Shown here: piece after piece, positions 43,812 to 57,800 of the stretch
Numbering within the stretch: position 1 is the first letter of the stretch
Layout: each line of letters begins with the position of its first letter
Assembly (NCBI GenBank): GCA_023853785.1
Contig: JAJIRX010000567.1
Span: 1-64,000, forward strand
DNA: 64,000 nucleotides
Direction of reading: 5' to 3'
DNA from: Psilocybe azurescens
Taxonomy: Eukaryota > Basidiomycota > Agaricomycetes > Agaricales > Agrocybaceae
The notes under the pieces: model-generated
Seen by the model: only the letters and a program-made list of their open reading frames with translations
Database searches by the model: none
Told to the model about the DNA's origin: nothing
Translations under genes and position numbers: made by a program

Positions 43812-46284
43812 ATGTCCAATACCAGCAGCAGCAGTATTAGGGAGAAGGACGCTGCCCGTCCTGTAACGGCCCACAGTTCAGGGACAGAGACCCGTCCGAA
43901 CACTGCCGCGTCTGACCCCTTCGCCTCCCCTTTCTCCAGCCGTGCCCCCTCGATCCATCACCAACCACCTAGCCCAAGCTCCTCCAAGGTCTCCTTCCCA
44001 GACTCGAGCTTCAGTGGCCCCCGCCGATCGATCCTCAGCCAATCTAGCTTTGGAACGCCTGCGTTCTCGTCTGCAGTCTCCAGCGCATCGCGCCTGTCCG
44101 CCATCGCCCTCGCAAACCCACCCCCGGTCCCTAGTAATAATGCACCCAAGGCCAAATTCCCACGGATGAAATCGCACATGCTCGCAGAAGGCGTGGAGGT
44201 CTCCAAACCGTGGACGGCCAAGAAGAACCCGCGGGCCGTCTTCTCGTATTGGATTGTGTACTTCATCATCTTCCTCGGTGTGGCAGGCGGCGCAGTCCAG
44301 TGCTACTTCACCTGGAGAAACGTCGCGCTGGACAGGGCGCCGCTGTGCATGGTCCTGGACGAGAACTTTGACAACGAGGACGCGGTGTTCGGCCCAAACG
44401 GGACGTTCTTCAGAGAGGTAAATATGGACGGGTTTGGGTAAGTCCTATCTTTTTCCTTTTCCGTCTATCACCATTCCCATCAAACAACCTCTCCCCGCCG
44501 GCGGCGAGTGGGTCACAGTTAGCGCCCCTATCCAACTTTGCTCACCTCATTGTTCTATTTTTAGAAACGGGGAATTTGAGATGACCACGTCGTCGCGCAA
44601 CAACTCCTTCGTCAAAGACGGCATGCTCTACATCGTGCCCACCCTGACAGCAGACAACATCGGGATGAACGCAGTGATGGACGGGACCGTGTACAACATC
44701 ACCGACTGCACGTTCAACATCACGCGCCCGGACAACGGCTTCATCGTACAGGACGGCATCAGGCAGTTCGACTGGCCCAGCTACTTACGCTCGTGTAGCG
44801 CCGTGAGCAATGCCACCGCAGGGACCGTTATTAACCCCGTGCAGAGTGCACGCCTCACTACCCAGAAAAGCGCAAGCATCCGTTTCGGAGGGTGGAGATC
44901 AAAGCAAAAATGCCGAATGGGTAAGAGCTGCCCTTTTTGTTTGATTTGGCGATGTGCTGATTGCTTTGATTTACTATTATCAGTGACTGGGTAAGCGCCT
45001 CCTCATAGTATAGCCTGAAGTTTCCTCTCATAATATGCTCTCTAGATGTGGCCTGCAATGTGGATGCTTCCAAGAGACAGCGTATACGGCGCTTGGCCTC
45101 TAAGCGGTAATTATAATTCAATATAATACTCCATACAGATATATTGACCTTGGAAATACATTCAAGGTGAAATCGACATCGTCGAGTCGCGCGGGAATGG
45201 GATACGTTACACCGCACAGTAAGTCCGCATATCTAAATCTACCCTCCAACTTCAACTCCCACTCCAACCGGCACTGATGTCTGTTGAACAGCGGCTCCAA
45301 CTTCGTACAAGGCGCATTGAATTGGGGCCCCGCACCCAGCTTGAACGGCGTGTCTAAATCCTACAGTTGGTGGACGGACAAGCGCAAATCCTTCGCGTCC
45401 GATTTCCACACCTACGTGCTTGAATGGACGCCCGACTTCCTGTAAGTCATCTTTCTTTCTTTCTTGCTCGGCAACTTTACTAAATAACACATCTATCCTC
45501 GTCGCACAGCCGGATATCAGTCGACACGCGGCTGCACACTCTGCTCGACATGCGGTTTAATGAGCCGTTCTTCAAGCGCGGCCAGTTCCCGGACGTCGTA
45601 TTCAACGGCTCGAGTCTCGTCGCTTTGCAGAACCCATGGATAAACGGGACGAACGCAACTCCTTTCGACCAAGGTATGTCCTTGTCCCTGTGTCCCATTG
45701 TTGCTATCATTATCCCATTCTCTCCTCTGCTCGCATCCGTGCCCGCAGTGCTGTGCTGTCATTATATTTGGGACCCTCATCTAACTCCGCCTTGTTTTAT
45801 GATATCTACAGAATTCTACCTCATTCTGAACGTCGGTGTGGGTTCCACGACGGGATGGTTCCCCGAAGGACAAGGCGACAAACCATGGCTTGATCGTGCC
45901 CAAAGTGCGTATCTCCATTATCCCTTTCCCCATTTCCTTCAATACGAAAGCTTGAGTGTAATCTAATTACCCTCTCTACCCTTTTCTACTTAGATCCTCC
46001 ACATGACTTCGCAGCAGCTCTCGCGAAATGGTACCCTACGTGGCCTTCGAACGTCGAAGACCGTGCAATGATAGTGTACGTCCCTTTCGCCCTTCTCACT
46101 CATTCTCGCTTTTTCTCACTCGTGTCTTGCTTTGACTTTGACTTTACGCTTCTTTCCTTGTTTCCTTCTCCTTCCCCTTGATCCCTGAACCTGGACTCTC
46201 TCGAACGAATGATCGGCCCTCACTCTTCGCTCCGGAAATAACCTGTTCTACAGTGATTATGTTAAGATGTGGAAACACTGCTGA
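43812..46284 (+). CDS. KRE6: Beta-glucan synthesis-associated protein SKN1/KRE6 (GH16)
   Basis: A type II membrane protein for beta-1,6-glucan synthesis. A cytosolic Ser/Pro-rich tail of about 140 residues is followed by a membrane segment (VFSYWIVYFIIFLGVAGGAV) and a lumenal GH16 domain. Visible exons: 43812-44437, 44565-44920, a 7-base micro-exon 44984-44990, 45047-45106, one from 45167, and later ones to TGA 46284. The active-site block SGEIDIVESRG spans two exons and keeps both acidic residues. Other landmarks: VINPVQSARLTTQKSASIRF, PAMWMLPRDSVYGAWPLSG, HTYVLEWTPDF, LILNVGVGSTTGWFPEG and YVKMWKHC at the end. Between SIRFG and VEIKAKMPNG the frame changes by one base near 44887, where the family normally has an unbroken FGRVEIKAKMP. 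Either one base is missing from the sequence or this copy is damaged. Confidence 0.92.
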
Positions 46285-47992
46285 GACCTAACCGACGTTG
46301 GCGGAACACATGAATTCGACTATTTTATTAAGTAATCTCACTTTACCCACTTACCTTCCCCTTCCCCTCACTCGCGTAATGACTTCTATTTAAAACAACC
46401 TTCCATTCCTTTTCCCGGTGTGTTTGCTTTGCTCTCTTTCTTGGGAGGAACCGTATTTGTTTGCTTTTTCTTTTATTTCTATTCTTGGGTAGCGTATATA
46501 GGTGGAAAGAACCATTCAAAGGCCGTGAATGGTTTTCTCTTCAATTGGACGCTTTGTAGTGTACGATACTCAACTCCATGTCATTCATACATAGCATACA
46601 GTCATATTGTTTTATTAATTATCATCGACCACTCAGGCTTACCATTTCATCGCATCCACGATATGTCAAAGCCAAACTTGTAATCAAAATTTAAACATTC
46701 TGTGTGAAGCCGTTCTAATTTTAGGATCTTCCGGGCTTACCATCGATCAGAAACAGCTTTTGCCATCAGGATTTACAGAGGACAGGAGAAAGCACAAGGA
46801 CAGGAATAATCCTCCCATCCCTATCCAAGCACTTGGGCAGCACTTGGGTTTTCCCAACATCACGAAAGTTATCTATGTTCTATTAGTGAACCGTCCGACT
46901 ATCTGGACTCACATTCTGCCACCGATACATGTCACAGTTTAACGGCAAATATAATAATGAACAGCAGTAGGAAACGACAGAACTTACTTAGATCAATGCC
47001 AACTTTATCAGACCTCAGCAACTGTTCATTAAAATATTAGGGGCATCGCCGCACACTGCAGAGAGGGGAAGAGGAAGAGGAACATCGACATCACGGGACA
47101 GATTCGATTCCGGTGAGAAACATAGAGCAATCGACCGCACTGGCAGCGCTCGCAATGGTCCTTATGGATTGATAAGCCGATGAACAGCTAGCGAGAAGCG
47201 AGCAAATCATGAACGGCCTCGTCCGTAATCCGTCAAAATTAAAAAATTAAGCAGAATGACAATCGCGCAAGGCACGACAAGGCGCACGCGAAAAAATAAT
47301 TGCGATGATCTTCTTCCGGTCCCTGATGTTCCTTGCTAGTAAGCGAGATGCTGCACGCATTGGCAGTACGTACGTATGCCTGGTGAGTACATAATACTAA
47401 TGCACCCATCCATAGTACATAGTACCCGAGACACGTTGTTCGCATATCTGCCTGTCTGGTCTGCAAGTTGCATGTCTGACAAGGGTCTGGATGGATGAAT
47501 GGCAGATGATTTAACATGATGCGAAAAGCAAGGAGACGTCTTCTGTACATTTGTATGAGTGAGAGGATAGTACTTTGAAAGGGATGTCTAGACAGAACTT
47601 ACGAACACGAAACGTTCTGATATGTCAGAGATACACAAGCAAACCTTCAATGTCTTCTCGCCCGCCGATAGAGAGAAGCGGAACCTGAGCCCAGAAATTG
47701 ACTGTCAATCCACGGAATCGGGAGAAGAGACATGTCTGGGACTCCCGAGCTGTGCTTTGATCAGCGGAGGAACTTGGAAGAATGCCTAAGTATATCGCAG
47801 CGACAACTACAAGACAAGATGCTGTGAGCCTGATATGATGATCAAAAAATAAAGCTTGATGGGATATGCACATAAGCCTAGGACTTCGGGCAGTTATGGC
47901 TTCATGGGAGAGTCGTCCTATGTGACATGCTGTAGAGCAGAGCACGAATGTCCAAGTAAAATGGTAAGTAACATTGATTATTAAATTATAAG
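46285..47992. other. Convergent intergenic region, unassigned frames only
   Basis: Lies between the 3' ends of KRE6 and COA1. Frames at 46420-46683 (plus) and 47239-47550 and 47625-47945 (minus) show no family resemblance. The last has one hydrophobic stretch and could be part of a small gene. No RNA gene seen. Confidence 0.4.
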
Positions 47993-48899
47993 CTAAAGAG
48001 CGTGTGCAGGAGGGACATCTGCGATATTAATGATTGTCCCGTCATCACAAATGACACGGAACCGGACTGCCAAAGCAAAAAAAAAAAAACGATGAGAAAC
48101 TCGACCATACTACTTAAGGATCGACAAAACTCACGGACGGTAAATGGTATCCCTTTTTCTTTTCGTATGCTTGTGAAATACAAGGTCCCGGAGCCTGTAA
48201 GTGTACGATCAATATTCAAGTCCAGAAATAAATCTGAAATGCTGGCCAGCGGAACAACGAACCTTTTGACCCCCTAACTCTGAAGCTCACGTCGATATTG
48301 CCTTGCAGTTGGCTAATCTGATGTAGCGCAATGAAACGTTAGAACTTTCCTCCGACGTGCATAGAAAGAACGAGCTCCTCCTCCACATGGTTCTGGCTAG
48401 GCAGGAAAAACATAACTCACCCGTCCCTTCACATGAGGATCGCCATTCAGATACCACTCCGGCTGTGGCCTGATGGCCTCACCAAGAACCTCCCGTAATT
48501 GAGGATCTGCCTTCAAAGCGCGCACAATACTCCGAAATACGGAACTCGAAAGCTTTTCTTGGTTCGTAGCGAAGGTCATAAACGCAGCCCAGCCGGATAC
48601 ACCTGTAATCAGCAACCCCAGCGCGATTGGCCATTTTGACTGGTAATAGCAGTTAAGATTTCAAGACACAAGGACGCAATAGCCAGCTTTGTTCTCACCT
48701 GAGCCCTCGGAAGCTCTCTGAACGGTGGGTGTTTCGCGTAATATGGGCGAGGCCTTGAAGTGTCCGAGAAAGTCTCAATCACAGGTTGCGATGTCGGCGG
48801 TGGTGGTCTTGGAAGTTCTGTAGCAAAGCATTTTGCTGTTCTTTTTGCTAAGATACGCGTAGATGATGCCCTTGAGCCCGCCATCCGTAGTATAGACAT
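47993..48899 (-). CDS. COA1: Cytochrome c oxidase assembly factor 1 (COA1)
   Basis: Five exons: 48899-48699, 48639-48421, 48317-48263, 48194-48135 and 48066-47993; all join in frame. It starts MSILRMAGSRASSTRILAKR, a basic mitochondrial presequence. One membrane helix follows (WPIALGLLITGVSGWAAF). The intermembrane-space domain has the conserved VSFRVRGSKGSGTLYFTSI and PFTVLRFRVICDDG blocks of COA1 (DUF1783). COA1 helps mature Cox1 in the Shy1/Mss51 assembly pathway of complex IV. About 202 residues, as expected for fungal orthologues. It ends about 300 bases downstream of the 3' end of the flippase gene, on the same strand. Confidence 0.9.
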
Positions 48900-49205
48900 T
48901 GTAGAAAGGTATATGAACCAGATAAATAGTAGAAGGTCGCTGAAATGCCGGTCTTCACTCGGAAAGCGCGTTTTCGGCTTTCCGTCACGGTCCGGTCACA
49001 AAGATGCCGACAAATTCATGTGCTTGTCCAGTTAGAATCTTATCTTATCCCAGGAGTTGAAGTTGGTTGGAGGGAGCTTAGAGGTTGCAATCATCAGTGC
49101 CTGCAAGAAGTGAACATGGATTCTCAATTCATATTAAAAGACTATACTTGATACACGAGCACGACAGTAAAAGTACAAATTGTCTGATACATCCAGTTTA
49201 AATAG

Positions 49206-52200
49206 TTACATTTCCTTCCCTATTCCGACGCCTTGTGCTGCGACGATCCCTTCCTCCTCAAAATGCTTCGAGATAGAGAAAGGACGTTCGATATAGAGTC
49301 CTTTCCTTTATTAGACGCGGAACGACGCGGCAAGATGTTCTGCTTCGACATGCGTCGCTCAGACAAATTGGTCTGAACCCTCTGCATTTCTACTCCGTTC
49401 TCTTCCGTTGCAAAGTCGAATCCTCGATCGACGGAGACAAGCCCGTCGACATATCCGTCCTGCTTGCAGACCGAACATCCATGGAAGGCCGAGGGAATCT
49501 GCGCTCCAAGGTGACAACGCTGCTGGCGCGGGAATCGCGCCGCGAAACCCTGGATGGCCTGCGCTGGAGGGCAGAAAGCTCGGGAGCAGGCTGATTAGGG
49601 CGCGAGAAGGACGAAAAGTCGCAATTTGGGTATAGTTTTTGAAGGTATTGGAATGTTTCCAAGTCTCCAGGCTGGAAGCTGGATCTCCAGAATTTGTACA
49701 GGAAGCGAGGGGCGAGGGCAAGAGTAAATGTTACAGGGATTCCTAGCCAGAAGTAGGCCGATGTGAAAAGATAGAAATAGTTGCCGTATAACATTGTAAC
49801 AGCATAACCAGGTGAAACAAGAGAATAAATAATCTGAAAAAGAGTGGTTGTCTGTAAGAGAAATGCTTTAAGGGATTTAGAAAGCACTAAAACGCACCGT
49901 GAAAGCCCATTGCACCACAATACCAATAAAGATAGCAAATACAAGCCACCAAGTCCAAGCAGTACCGCTGAAACCAGTGAAAATGTTAGCGACGAGTACG
50001 GCCGAGAGGGCCATAGTCTACGTGGACGGTCAGAATGAGAATGGTTAAACTTGGTTTGTACACAACGCACAGTTGAGAATTCATGGAGATAGACATCATA
50101 TCCATCCTTTCTTGACGAAGTAGAAGTGTAGGAGTATAGAAGGATGAAAAAGATTAGAGCAGACTTGAGAAAATGAGTGGCATTAGCGGACAGTAAAAGA
50201 CCGAAATGGCAAAAATACCTGGACAATTCCGTCCATTACGTGGATCATGAAAGATCTGAGGTTGAACCAAGTACCCTCGCGACCGTATCGATACAGTTCC
50301 GGGACCTCCATCAAAACACGCGAATCTGCAGACCCAGAATTGAGATCAAGACAGGAGTTATACGCAAAATGTTGGCTTACCAAGAAACCGGTCAAAAATG
50401 CCGATGCCAACAACAGGAGCGATTGTCCACAGTGAATTCCAGAATAAAATGTATGTATAATCGAATACACTGCAAAAATGATGTTCATATCACGATTTCT
50501 GAGTATAATACGCGACTTACTAGTTGGCACTCCATCCGTCGTATATTTGGAACCAAAACAGAATACCCGTGGGGACGATGTTCTTGTAGAAAAAGTTAAG
50601 GATCCTAAATGACAAAAAATCAGCTCGAGCTCGGTCGATCGGCGTAGAAGACGTACATGACACCATTACGAGCGTACGACCAATGACCATGAACGAGGAG
50701 AAGTTTCTTCAAGAATCGGAACTAATGTTTTCAGTCAGACCATCTCCAGCTCATCGTTCAATAAAAAGGACATACCTGCCCAATAGCATAATCCGACGAA
50801 TTGACAGCTTGCAGTCCTTCTTCTCCAGAGATACCAACTCCAACATCTGCAGCCTGGATCATGCTGACGTCGTTCGCACCATCTCCAATAGCCAAGGTCA
50901 TCGCGCCCAGGCCGTTTTTCACCATTTTGACCACCAAGGCCTTTTGAAGAGGGGAAACACGGCAGCAAATCACACCATCGCAGAGGATAGCAAGACGCAG
51001 TAAAATGTCTTTGTTTACATCATCGGCGAACGCCTGTCGACCATGACAATGTAAGTTTCAATGATAATTTGAAAATGAATGTCAGAACCGACCTCCAGTA
51101 ATGCAGCACCATCTACTACGAGAATGAAACCTCCTGGGCGGTCACCATTTTCTGGACCAACGATGGAGCTGACTCCTGTGTTTATTCTACGCAAGGGTAT
51201 CTCCGGCAATGCATCGCCAGCTCCTTTCGAGAATTCCGAGGGATTTTCGTGGTCCTGCTCTGGGAAGAATTGCGCTAGAGCGTTGAGCATTTGTGCTTGC
51301 ACAGGCCGAGAACCTCCTCGAACAATGATGATGTTCGAATCATGACCAATCAAGTTAGTGCTTCGTCCAATGGCTATAGACATGCCCAAGTCAGTGAACT
51401 AGTTTGCGGAGTAGAAGCAAAAAAAAAAGGCTGGTTGGCAACTGACCGACGGCTGTTTCGAGTTTATCACCTGTGGCAACCCAGATTTTGATGCCTGCTT
51501 TCTTAAGATCAGCAATCGTCTCTGGGACTCCGTCCTGTAAACGATCTTCGATGGCGGTTGCCCCCAAAAGGTGAAGATTCTGCTCCAACTCGTTTGAGAC
51601 GGCTTCGACAAGCTCTTCTCGATTATCAAGGGCATTTGTGGCATTCTGATATTTAAGTCTCCAAGCAGTATATTCTTCCTCTGATCGCCGATTGTTCAGA
51701 ATCAAGCAGAAAGTGGATCATTATCATTACATACCTGAAATGGATTTATAGGCCAACGTCAAAGTTCGCAACCCAGTTGAAGCGAATTCGCTCAAATGAC
51801 TTTCCGTCTCTTCTTTCATATCATCTTCTCCTGGTCGCAGACGTTCGAAAATTACGTTGTCAGCACCCTTTGTAAGCAACAACAACTCGTTTCTTTCAAC
51901 GTCCAACCTGCGGAGGACTACGCTCATGCGTTTGCGGGCGCTCGTGAATTCCAATATCTCCAGAAGTTCGTACTTTTCCACCTCTGCCGACCTTGGTGTT
52001 TTTAACGATAGAATTTCCTTGTCCTTGCCGAGGAAAGCGAAACCCATGTCTGCAGCAGCTTGAACTAGAGCTGACTCGTCAGGAGATTGGGCCTTGTATT
52101 CTATAGCACCAGTTTCTGGATTCGTCGCTGCAATCACGGTATGGCATAGTGACAAGACAGTAAAGAAACCGTTGATAATTGCCGACTCTGAAGATGGATC

Positions 52201-54167
52201 GTGATCCGCGTTGGGCCCCGATGCTGCTTGAATGTCGCCAAACAGTACTGAATCCTTGAAGGTTTCATCATTATGAGCCACTGAAGGAGGTTTTCTTTCT
52301 AATGCAGCATCAACGCTGTGAGAACTTGAACTTGGATGGGCTCTGGTTGCCCAAAAGTCTACTTCAACAGCTTCTTTGGCCTGCTCGTTGACTATAGAAG
52401 ACGGTTTGACGTCAGAAAGATCCTCTTCGTCTTCTCCAAGGAGTGCGCTATCCCCTCTATAAGCTTTGCCTGCTATTGAGCACATTCGAAATACCATAGA
52501 ATTCTGGAGATACGGTTATTTTCAAGGCATCTCGTCGCGAGACGACTGTCGCATACCTGCGTAAGTGTCCCTGTTTTATCAGAGAAAATGTACTGTATCT
52601 GGCCTAGATCATCGGAAAGATTCCAACTTCGCGCTTGGGTTGCTTGTCCAGTTTTTTCGTAACATATATCTGAATCAAAATAAATGAATGCTGCTTGACA
52701 TGTGCGAACAACTTCGATGGATATGTATAGAGAGATTGGAACAATATCCTGGAATCTGATGCCCCAAGTTCAAAATGATGATACATTCAAGATCGATGGA
52801 AAACGTACGTTAAAAGAGCAAAGGCCCACGTAATCAAGCCGTTGATCCTAGGATTATCGTCGCTTCGATTATCCTCAAAGAGCCATGGCGCGCCCAAGGG
52901 GTAAAATTTGACCTCCAAACGAGAGTCAGCAATAGCACAAATCACCGCCATAGCAGCCAAGATAATCAGATTGACGAAACTAAAAATAAATGCTATCAAT
53001 ATCCATTTCCATGCGCATACAGGCAGACGTGGGACATACACTTGTGGATTCATCTGCCTTTCAACCTTGCTTCGTTTACTGGGAGTTCCACCCGAGTTCA
53101 TGACTATTTTGGAATCCAGGCCCGTAAAAGCACGACTCCAATCACCCAGCCCGTATTCCTCAAAACCGTTCCGCGAAGGAGGGTCGTGGACAAGTCGATA
53201 GGAGACGTCTCATCGCCTGTTGTAACGTTGGCGTTGAGTCTATACATATCCGTATCTGGTCGCTCGCACTGAACACGAAACGAATTTCGATTATCAGCAC
53301 ATTCTCGGGCATTGTTGAGACGACTAAGAGCAGGAACACCTCGGCGCGATTTTAGGTTCGTTTCTCCGTCCAAGTTTTTGTTTCTACGAATGCGACGTTT
53401 TCGTCCTCGGATGTCGAACATATCAATATGTCTGCTGGAAAAGCTTCGTTATCCATGATCTTGACAAAATCGCCAACCCGAACGTCCTCCCACAATGTCT
53501 CTTTCCAAAAGGGCTTGTCCAATACATTCTCTTCGGAGTGTTCGTGGTTGTATTCAATAGATTTGCCCCCGGTTGTCGTAGACTTTGAGCGGCTTGGAAG
53601 TATACCACGAATAAATGTTTTATCCTTGGCATCCGTCGCGTTAGGATTCGTCCAATGCCCTCCTGATAGAACCAGAACTTTGCTATAATTGACCTGTTTA
53701 TCTGACTGATGGCGTTTGAAGTCTTCGTATCCGTCCTTCAATGCAGTAACGCCCACTACAATAACCAATGGCAGAATTACAACACCAGGTGAAAGCGTCG
53801 AGAATTTTGGAAAGAACTGGAGAACTGCGATCCCCAAAAAAGAATCTGAGGAAAAGTGAGTGAGAGGGCAGACATTGGAGTTAGATCGGACAGCCTACAT
53901 GTTTGCTACACGCCTGAACTGTTCGAATAAATTTCGAGGAACAAACGTTATTAGGGTATACTTGGAGGTGATAACTTGGTTTGAGGTGTACATATGTTCG
54001 CGCTTCACCCTGCCCTTGGGATCCAAGCATTCTTGGGGCAGCGATTCGTTTACATAGACGGTCCTTGGCGGTCCAGGCGGGCGTTTACGAGTGAAGAGAT
54101 CCTCCACATTAAAGGCAGCCAAGCGCGCATACCAATTAGACTGCCCAGCCTTAGTGGACCTAGCCAT
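49206..54167 (-). CDS. P4-type phospholipid-translocating ATPase (Dnf-like flippase)
   Basis: Large multi-exon gene from ATG 54167 ([20 protein letters not shown]) to stop at 49206. P4-ATPases move phospholipids from the outer to the cytosolic leaflet. Landmarks in order: the N-terminal block [36 protein letters not shown]; the [13 protein letters not shown] actuator; the phosphorylation motif [12 protein letters not shown] (near 52590-52560); nucleotide-binding [16 protein letters not shown] and [19 protein letters not shown]; and the hinge [20 protein letters not shown]. Six C-terminal helices follow, ending in a Ser/Arg-rich cytosolic tail. The NLDGETNLK type of actuator motif and overall layout fit Dnf1/2-like enzymes, which usually need a Cdc50-type partner. 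The frame breaks just before NLDGET at a run of five T (53375-53379), where one base more would restore the canonical VETKNLDGET. Confidence 0.92.
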
Positions 54168-54856
54168 TGACGGAAGGAAGAAGTGGAAGTGACGATCGTC
54201 CGGAAAGGCTCTGACCAATCTCTTCAATGACTACTGATAGTCACCCGGAGTTCCCAAGTCCTTTTTTGGCACACTCGGACTCTGAATCAGCAGGGTGAAG
54301 CGGCATGGTGATGTTTGATAGCGGCTTCATCTCGCGTGAAACGCGTCTGGGTAGAGTCGGTATAGATCACGTTGCTGATTATCTGTTGCTTGACGGAGTA
54401 TGACACCGTGACATTTATACATATTAGTGCAAAGATGGCCGCGGTCTTGAGGAATATAGGTAACTTAACGTCAATGGCCTAAAGGGCAGAGGGTCAAAAC
54501 AGAGGACAGGGATGGGAGAAATTGAACAAACCAGGAATAATCTAAAACGTGACAGCAATTAACCGGGCCCGAACAATCCGAGCCTTTGGTCATGTCATTT
54601 GAGTCATGACTTGATAAAATAGACGTTATACAAGGCTTCAAGCATTGAAATTTGAGAGTGGCAGGTGTGAGGTTTCGTATTACAGGCAGTGAAAATAAGA
54701 GGGGTATAACATCCAAATTCCAATAGATGACGAGGTTTATGAAGATGAGCAAATGCTGAGAGAAATGAAAATAAATTATGGAATAAAATAGAGAATTGCA
54801 GATCCTTGCGGACTACTCAGCGTCCTCGGTCCTCGGAAGCGGTACCTTCAGCACAT
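54168..54856. other. Promoter region of the flippase gene; no gene seen
   Basis: Lies between the 3' end of FAN1 and the start of the flippase on the same strand. No coding frame with family resemblance. Confidence 0.5.
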
Positions 54857-57800
54857 TCATGTACTCTCCACTTTAGTGGTCTTTGGCAAGCGCGATAGCG
54901 ACATTGTGAATACCGAGTGAGAAGCCGACTCCGAGAATGGAAGCATGTCCATTCCTTCTGGCAGCTCCAGATTGTAATTTCGTGGTGAAACTCGCCGACG
55001 TTTCGCAGATGACTCGTCTGTGTTTTCCTCTGGCTCCGGATCCAAACGTTCATAATCTTCTTCATCCGAAACGCTTTCCACTTTAGGTCCTTTCCTCCGC
55101 CGGGAAGGACCAACACTGCACTGGCTGTGCGAGACTTTCGCTTTCTGGATGAAGAGACGTTTGGCGCAAGTCGAGGCTGGCTGTCGTCTTTGACCCAGCA
55201 GATCTCAACAGCAACCTTCGCGCGGTGGAGACAGTCAAACCAGACTTTCTGGTTCGCTTGAGGAGAGTCACCGGGGCCTTTGACTTCCACAAATTTGCAG
55301 ACGCCTTCTCGTTCGCCCTCCTTTACTTTCCATATGAAAAGATCAGGACCTCCGCTACTTCTGCCCTTGTAATCTTCGCAGAAATGTTGGCAAATCGTTG
55401 CCAACGAGTGTCCTCCAAAACACTGAAAAAGTGTAAGCCACAATATACTGGACGAATTGACGATGCTGTACCTCAAGTATATCGAAAAATTCTTCGCTAG
55501 TGCATAAGTCCCAGCTTACACCTATGCACCATGTCTTCTTCTCCCGATAAGCACTATCGTGTTTCTTAACAATCTCGCGCCAGGCCCCATTTTTGATCTC
55601 TTCTATCCTTTGATCGATGAGCTCTTTCCGCGCGTCTTTGAATGTTTCCTCGAACATATCAAGAGGCGCGACCTGGTACGACGTTTCGAATGCTCCTGGC
55701 ACATCCGCGAAAATAATGTCCCAAAAAGGAGAGCAAATAGCGTAGTTAGAATTTTGGTCTCGCAATGGAAACTGATAATGGAACAATTCGGTTCATTTTG
55801 CTGGAATATAGAAGAGAAAGTAATGCAACTTACCCCTTGAATCCTTGGTCCTCGTAGTATTCTAGAGCACGTGTTTCGACATTGACCGTCTGGCCGTCTC
55901 TGCCTTTCCAGCTGGATTTTTGGCTCAGCTTCTTCTTCGTAAGCGCAGGCTATATATAAGTTCAGGAAAGAGTAAAACATAGCAAACAACAGAACACCTA
56001 CCTCGGGTGGTTTGTTGGTACTCGCGGAGTTACTCTTCTTGACAGACACATATCCTTGAAGTCCTGCTGCGTTTTCTTGTTGAAGGCCCTGTCTGTCGAA
56101 TTCTGGGGATAGATCCTTGTCGCCATAAGCGTCGTCTCTGGGGCGGGCTCCAGTTTACCGTTAGAGCGAGACCGTTCACTAACTGGTACTCCGAGCTTTA
56201 TCTCCAAGCTCAATAGCCGCTTGACCAGACCAGGTCGAAATACTAAAATCATTATGTCATTAAGAATTTTGTCACATCAATAGCAATCAACACACCGAGA
56301 GTAGTGTCTTCGTCTTGTAGAGCCTCTTTGACACCTTCCAGAGTTTGTAATAGGAGCTCTTGCTTAACTTCTTTGGTGCCGGCTTGACGCGTGAGGTGGC
56401 CAAGAATAATGGCCCGTCGCTCATAGCACGGTGCCCGTTTACTACGCCTCCAAAAGTCTGGCTGAGCAGATCATTAATGATCTTCAGCTCCAACCTGTAC
56501 TCCTTCAGTGTACCCAAGGCCTTAGTAGCCTTGTGCAGCATCCGTGTAAAAACGTGACCTGTTTATCGTTAATACAGGTCCTGGAAATTGAAGTGGAACA
56601 GAACTCACCACTCTCAAATCGTTCCAACCCAGGTGATTGTGACCGGACTCCTTCAGCTCTTCGCTTTTCGACATGTTTTTGCCATTCCGGATATATCCAT
56701 TTTTCTAAGTGAACCTTGATTTGCTCCTCCTTGCTGATCTCGGTAACAAGCGACACTTCGACATCTGCATTTTCCAATGCAGGATTGTCTCCTTCTGTCT
56801 CCTCTTCTTTCTTTACGCAAGGCGTCTTCGACAATCTGACGTTTGAAATGTTGCTGGGCGTTTTGAGAGGTGCTGCATGCGACGTCCCAACATCTGCGTT
56901 GACCAGGGTGGTAAACTTATCCTTGACTTGCGCAGAGGGAATCTTCGTATTCTTGTGTCCGTATTTGTCTTCGGCAGCTTCAATAAGATCGTCCAAAACG
57001 CTCTCCAGCTCTAAAGCCCGCTCATAGGCAAGAAGTTCGTCTCTCGAAGACCAAATGTTATTACTACGGGTGCATTTATATCCCGTATAATCCCTCTTCT
57101 TGAAAGTGGTAAGGAGTGCTGGAAGTAGCAGCGCTGTCGGATGTTCTGTTTCGCGGTAACAAATGATATGAAGACGCCTGACTAGTCGAAAGAATTCGTG
57201 CTTGACACGAACACATTTGCCTGCGAGTAGCGATCGCGTTAGGGCAAAATGAAATCACCCATATATGGTGCGTACCAAGCTCTTTTAAAGCCATTCTTTT
57301 CAGGTGCTCTTCTTGGGTTGTCTTTCTTTTATTGCTGGGTCGAGCCATCGCAAAAGGAGGTTGAGACTGAATTAGGTGGTTATCCTTAGCCTTTCCTTTC
57401 TCTTTTCCAATTGGCGTGGAGTTATAGTTGGGAAGGACGTATTGAGTGGCTGCATTGCACTGAAGCATGTATATCATGTCAGATTTCTAGAGATCCAGAT
57501 TAGTTGAAGCCTTGTCATATCTCTTGTGTTAATTCTTGACGTGTACCTTGCAGTTTGGTTTGAATTTACACCTCATACGCTTGCCCAAACCCTTCAACTG
57601 CGGAATTGGAAGTCTTCCGAGAATTTCATTGGTTGTCATGCAGGTTTCGTCTTCGCAGAAACACTCGAGGATTCCTTCGTCTTCGGATGGTTCAAGGAGA
57701 GCACGCAGACGCTCCTCATCTGCCAGTATTCTTGAAGTACAGGCTTCTTCGGGCCCACCGTTAATAGGCGAAATTTCGGGTGACAACTCAATGACTGGTT

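Noticed and set aside
47625..47945. Minus-strand frame of 106 codons
   Set aside because: One hydrophobic stretch only; no start context, partner exon or family resemblance.
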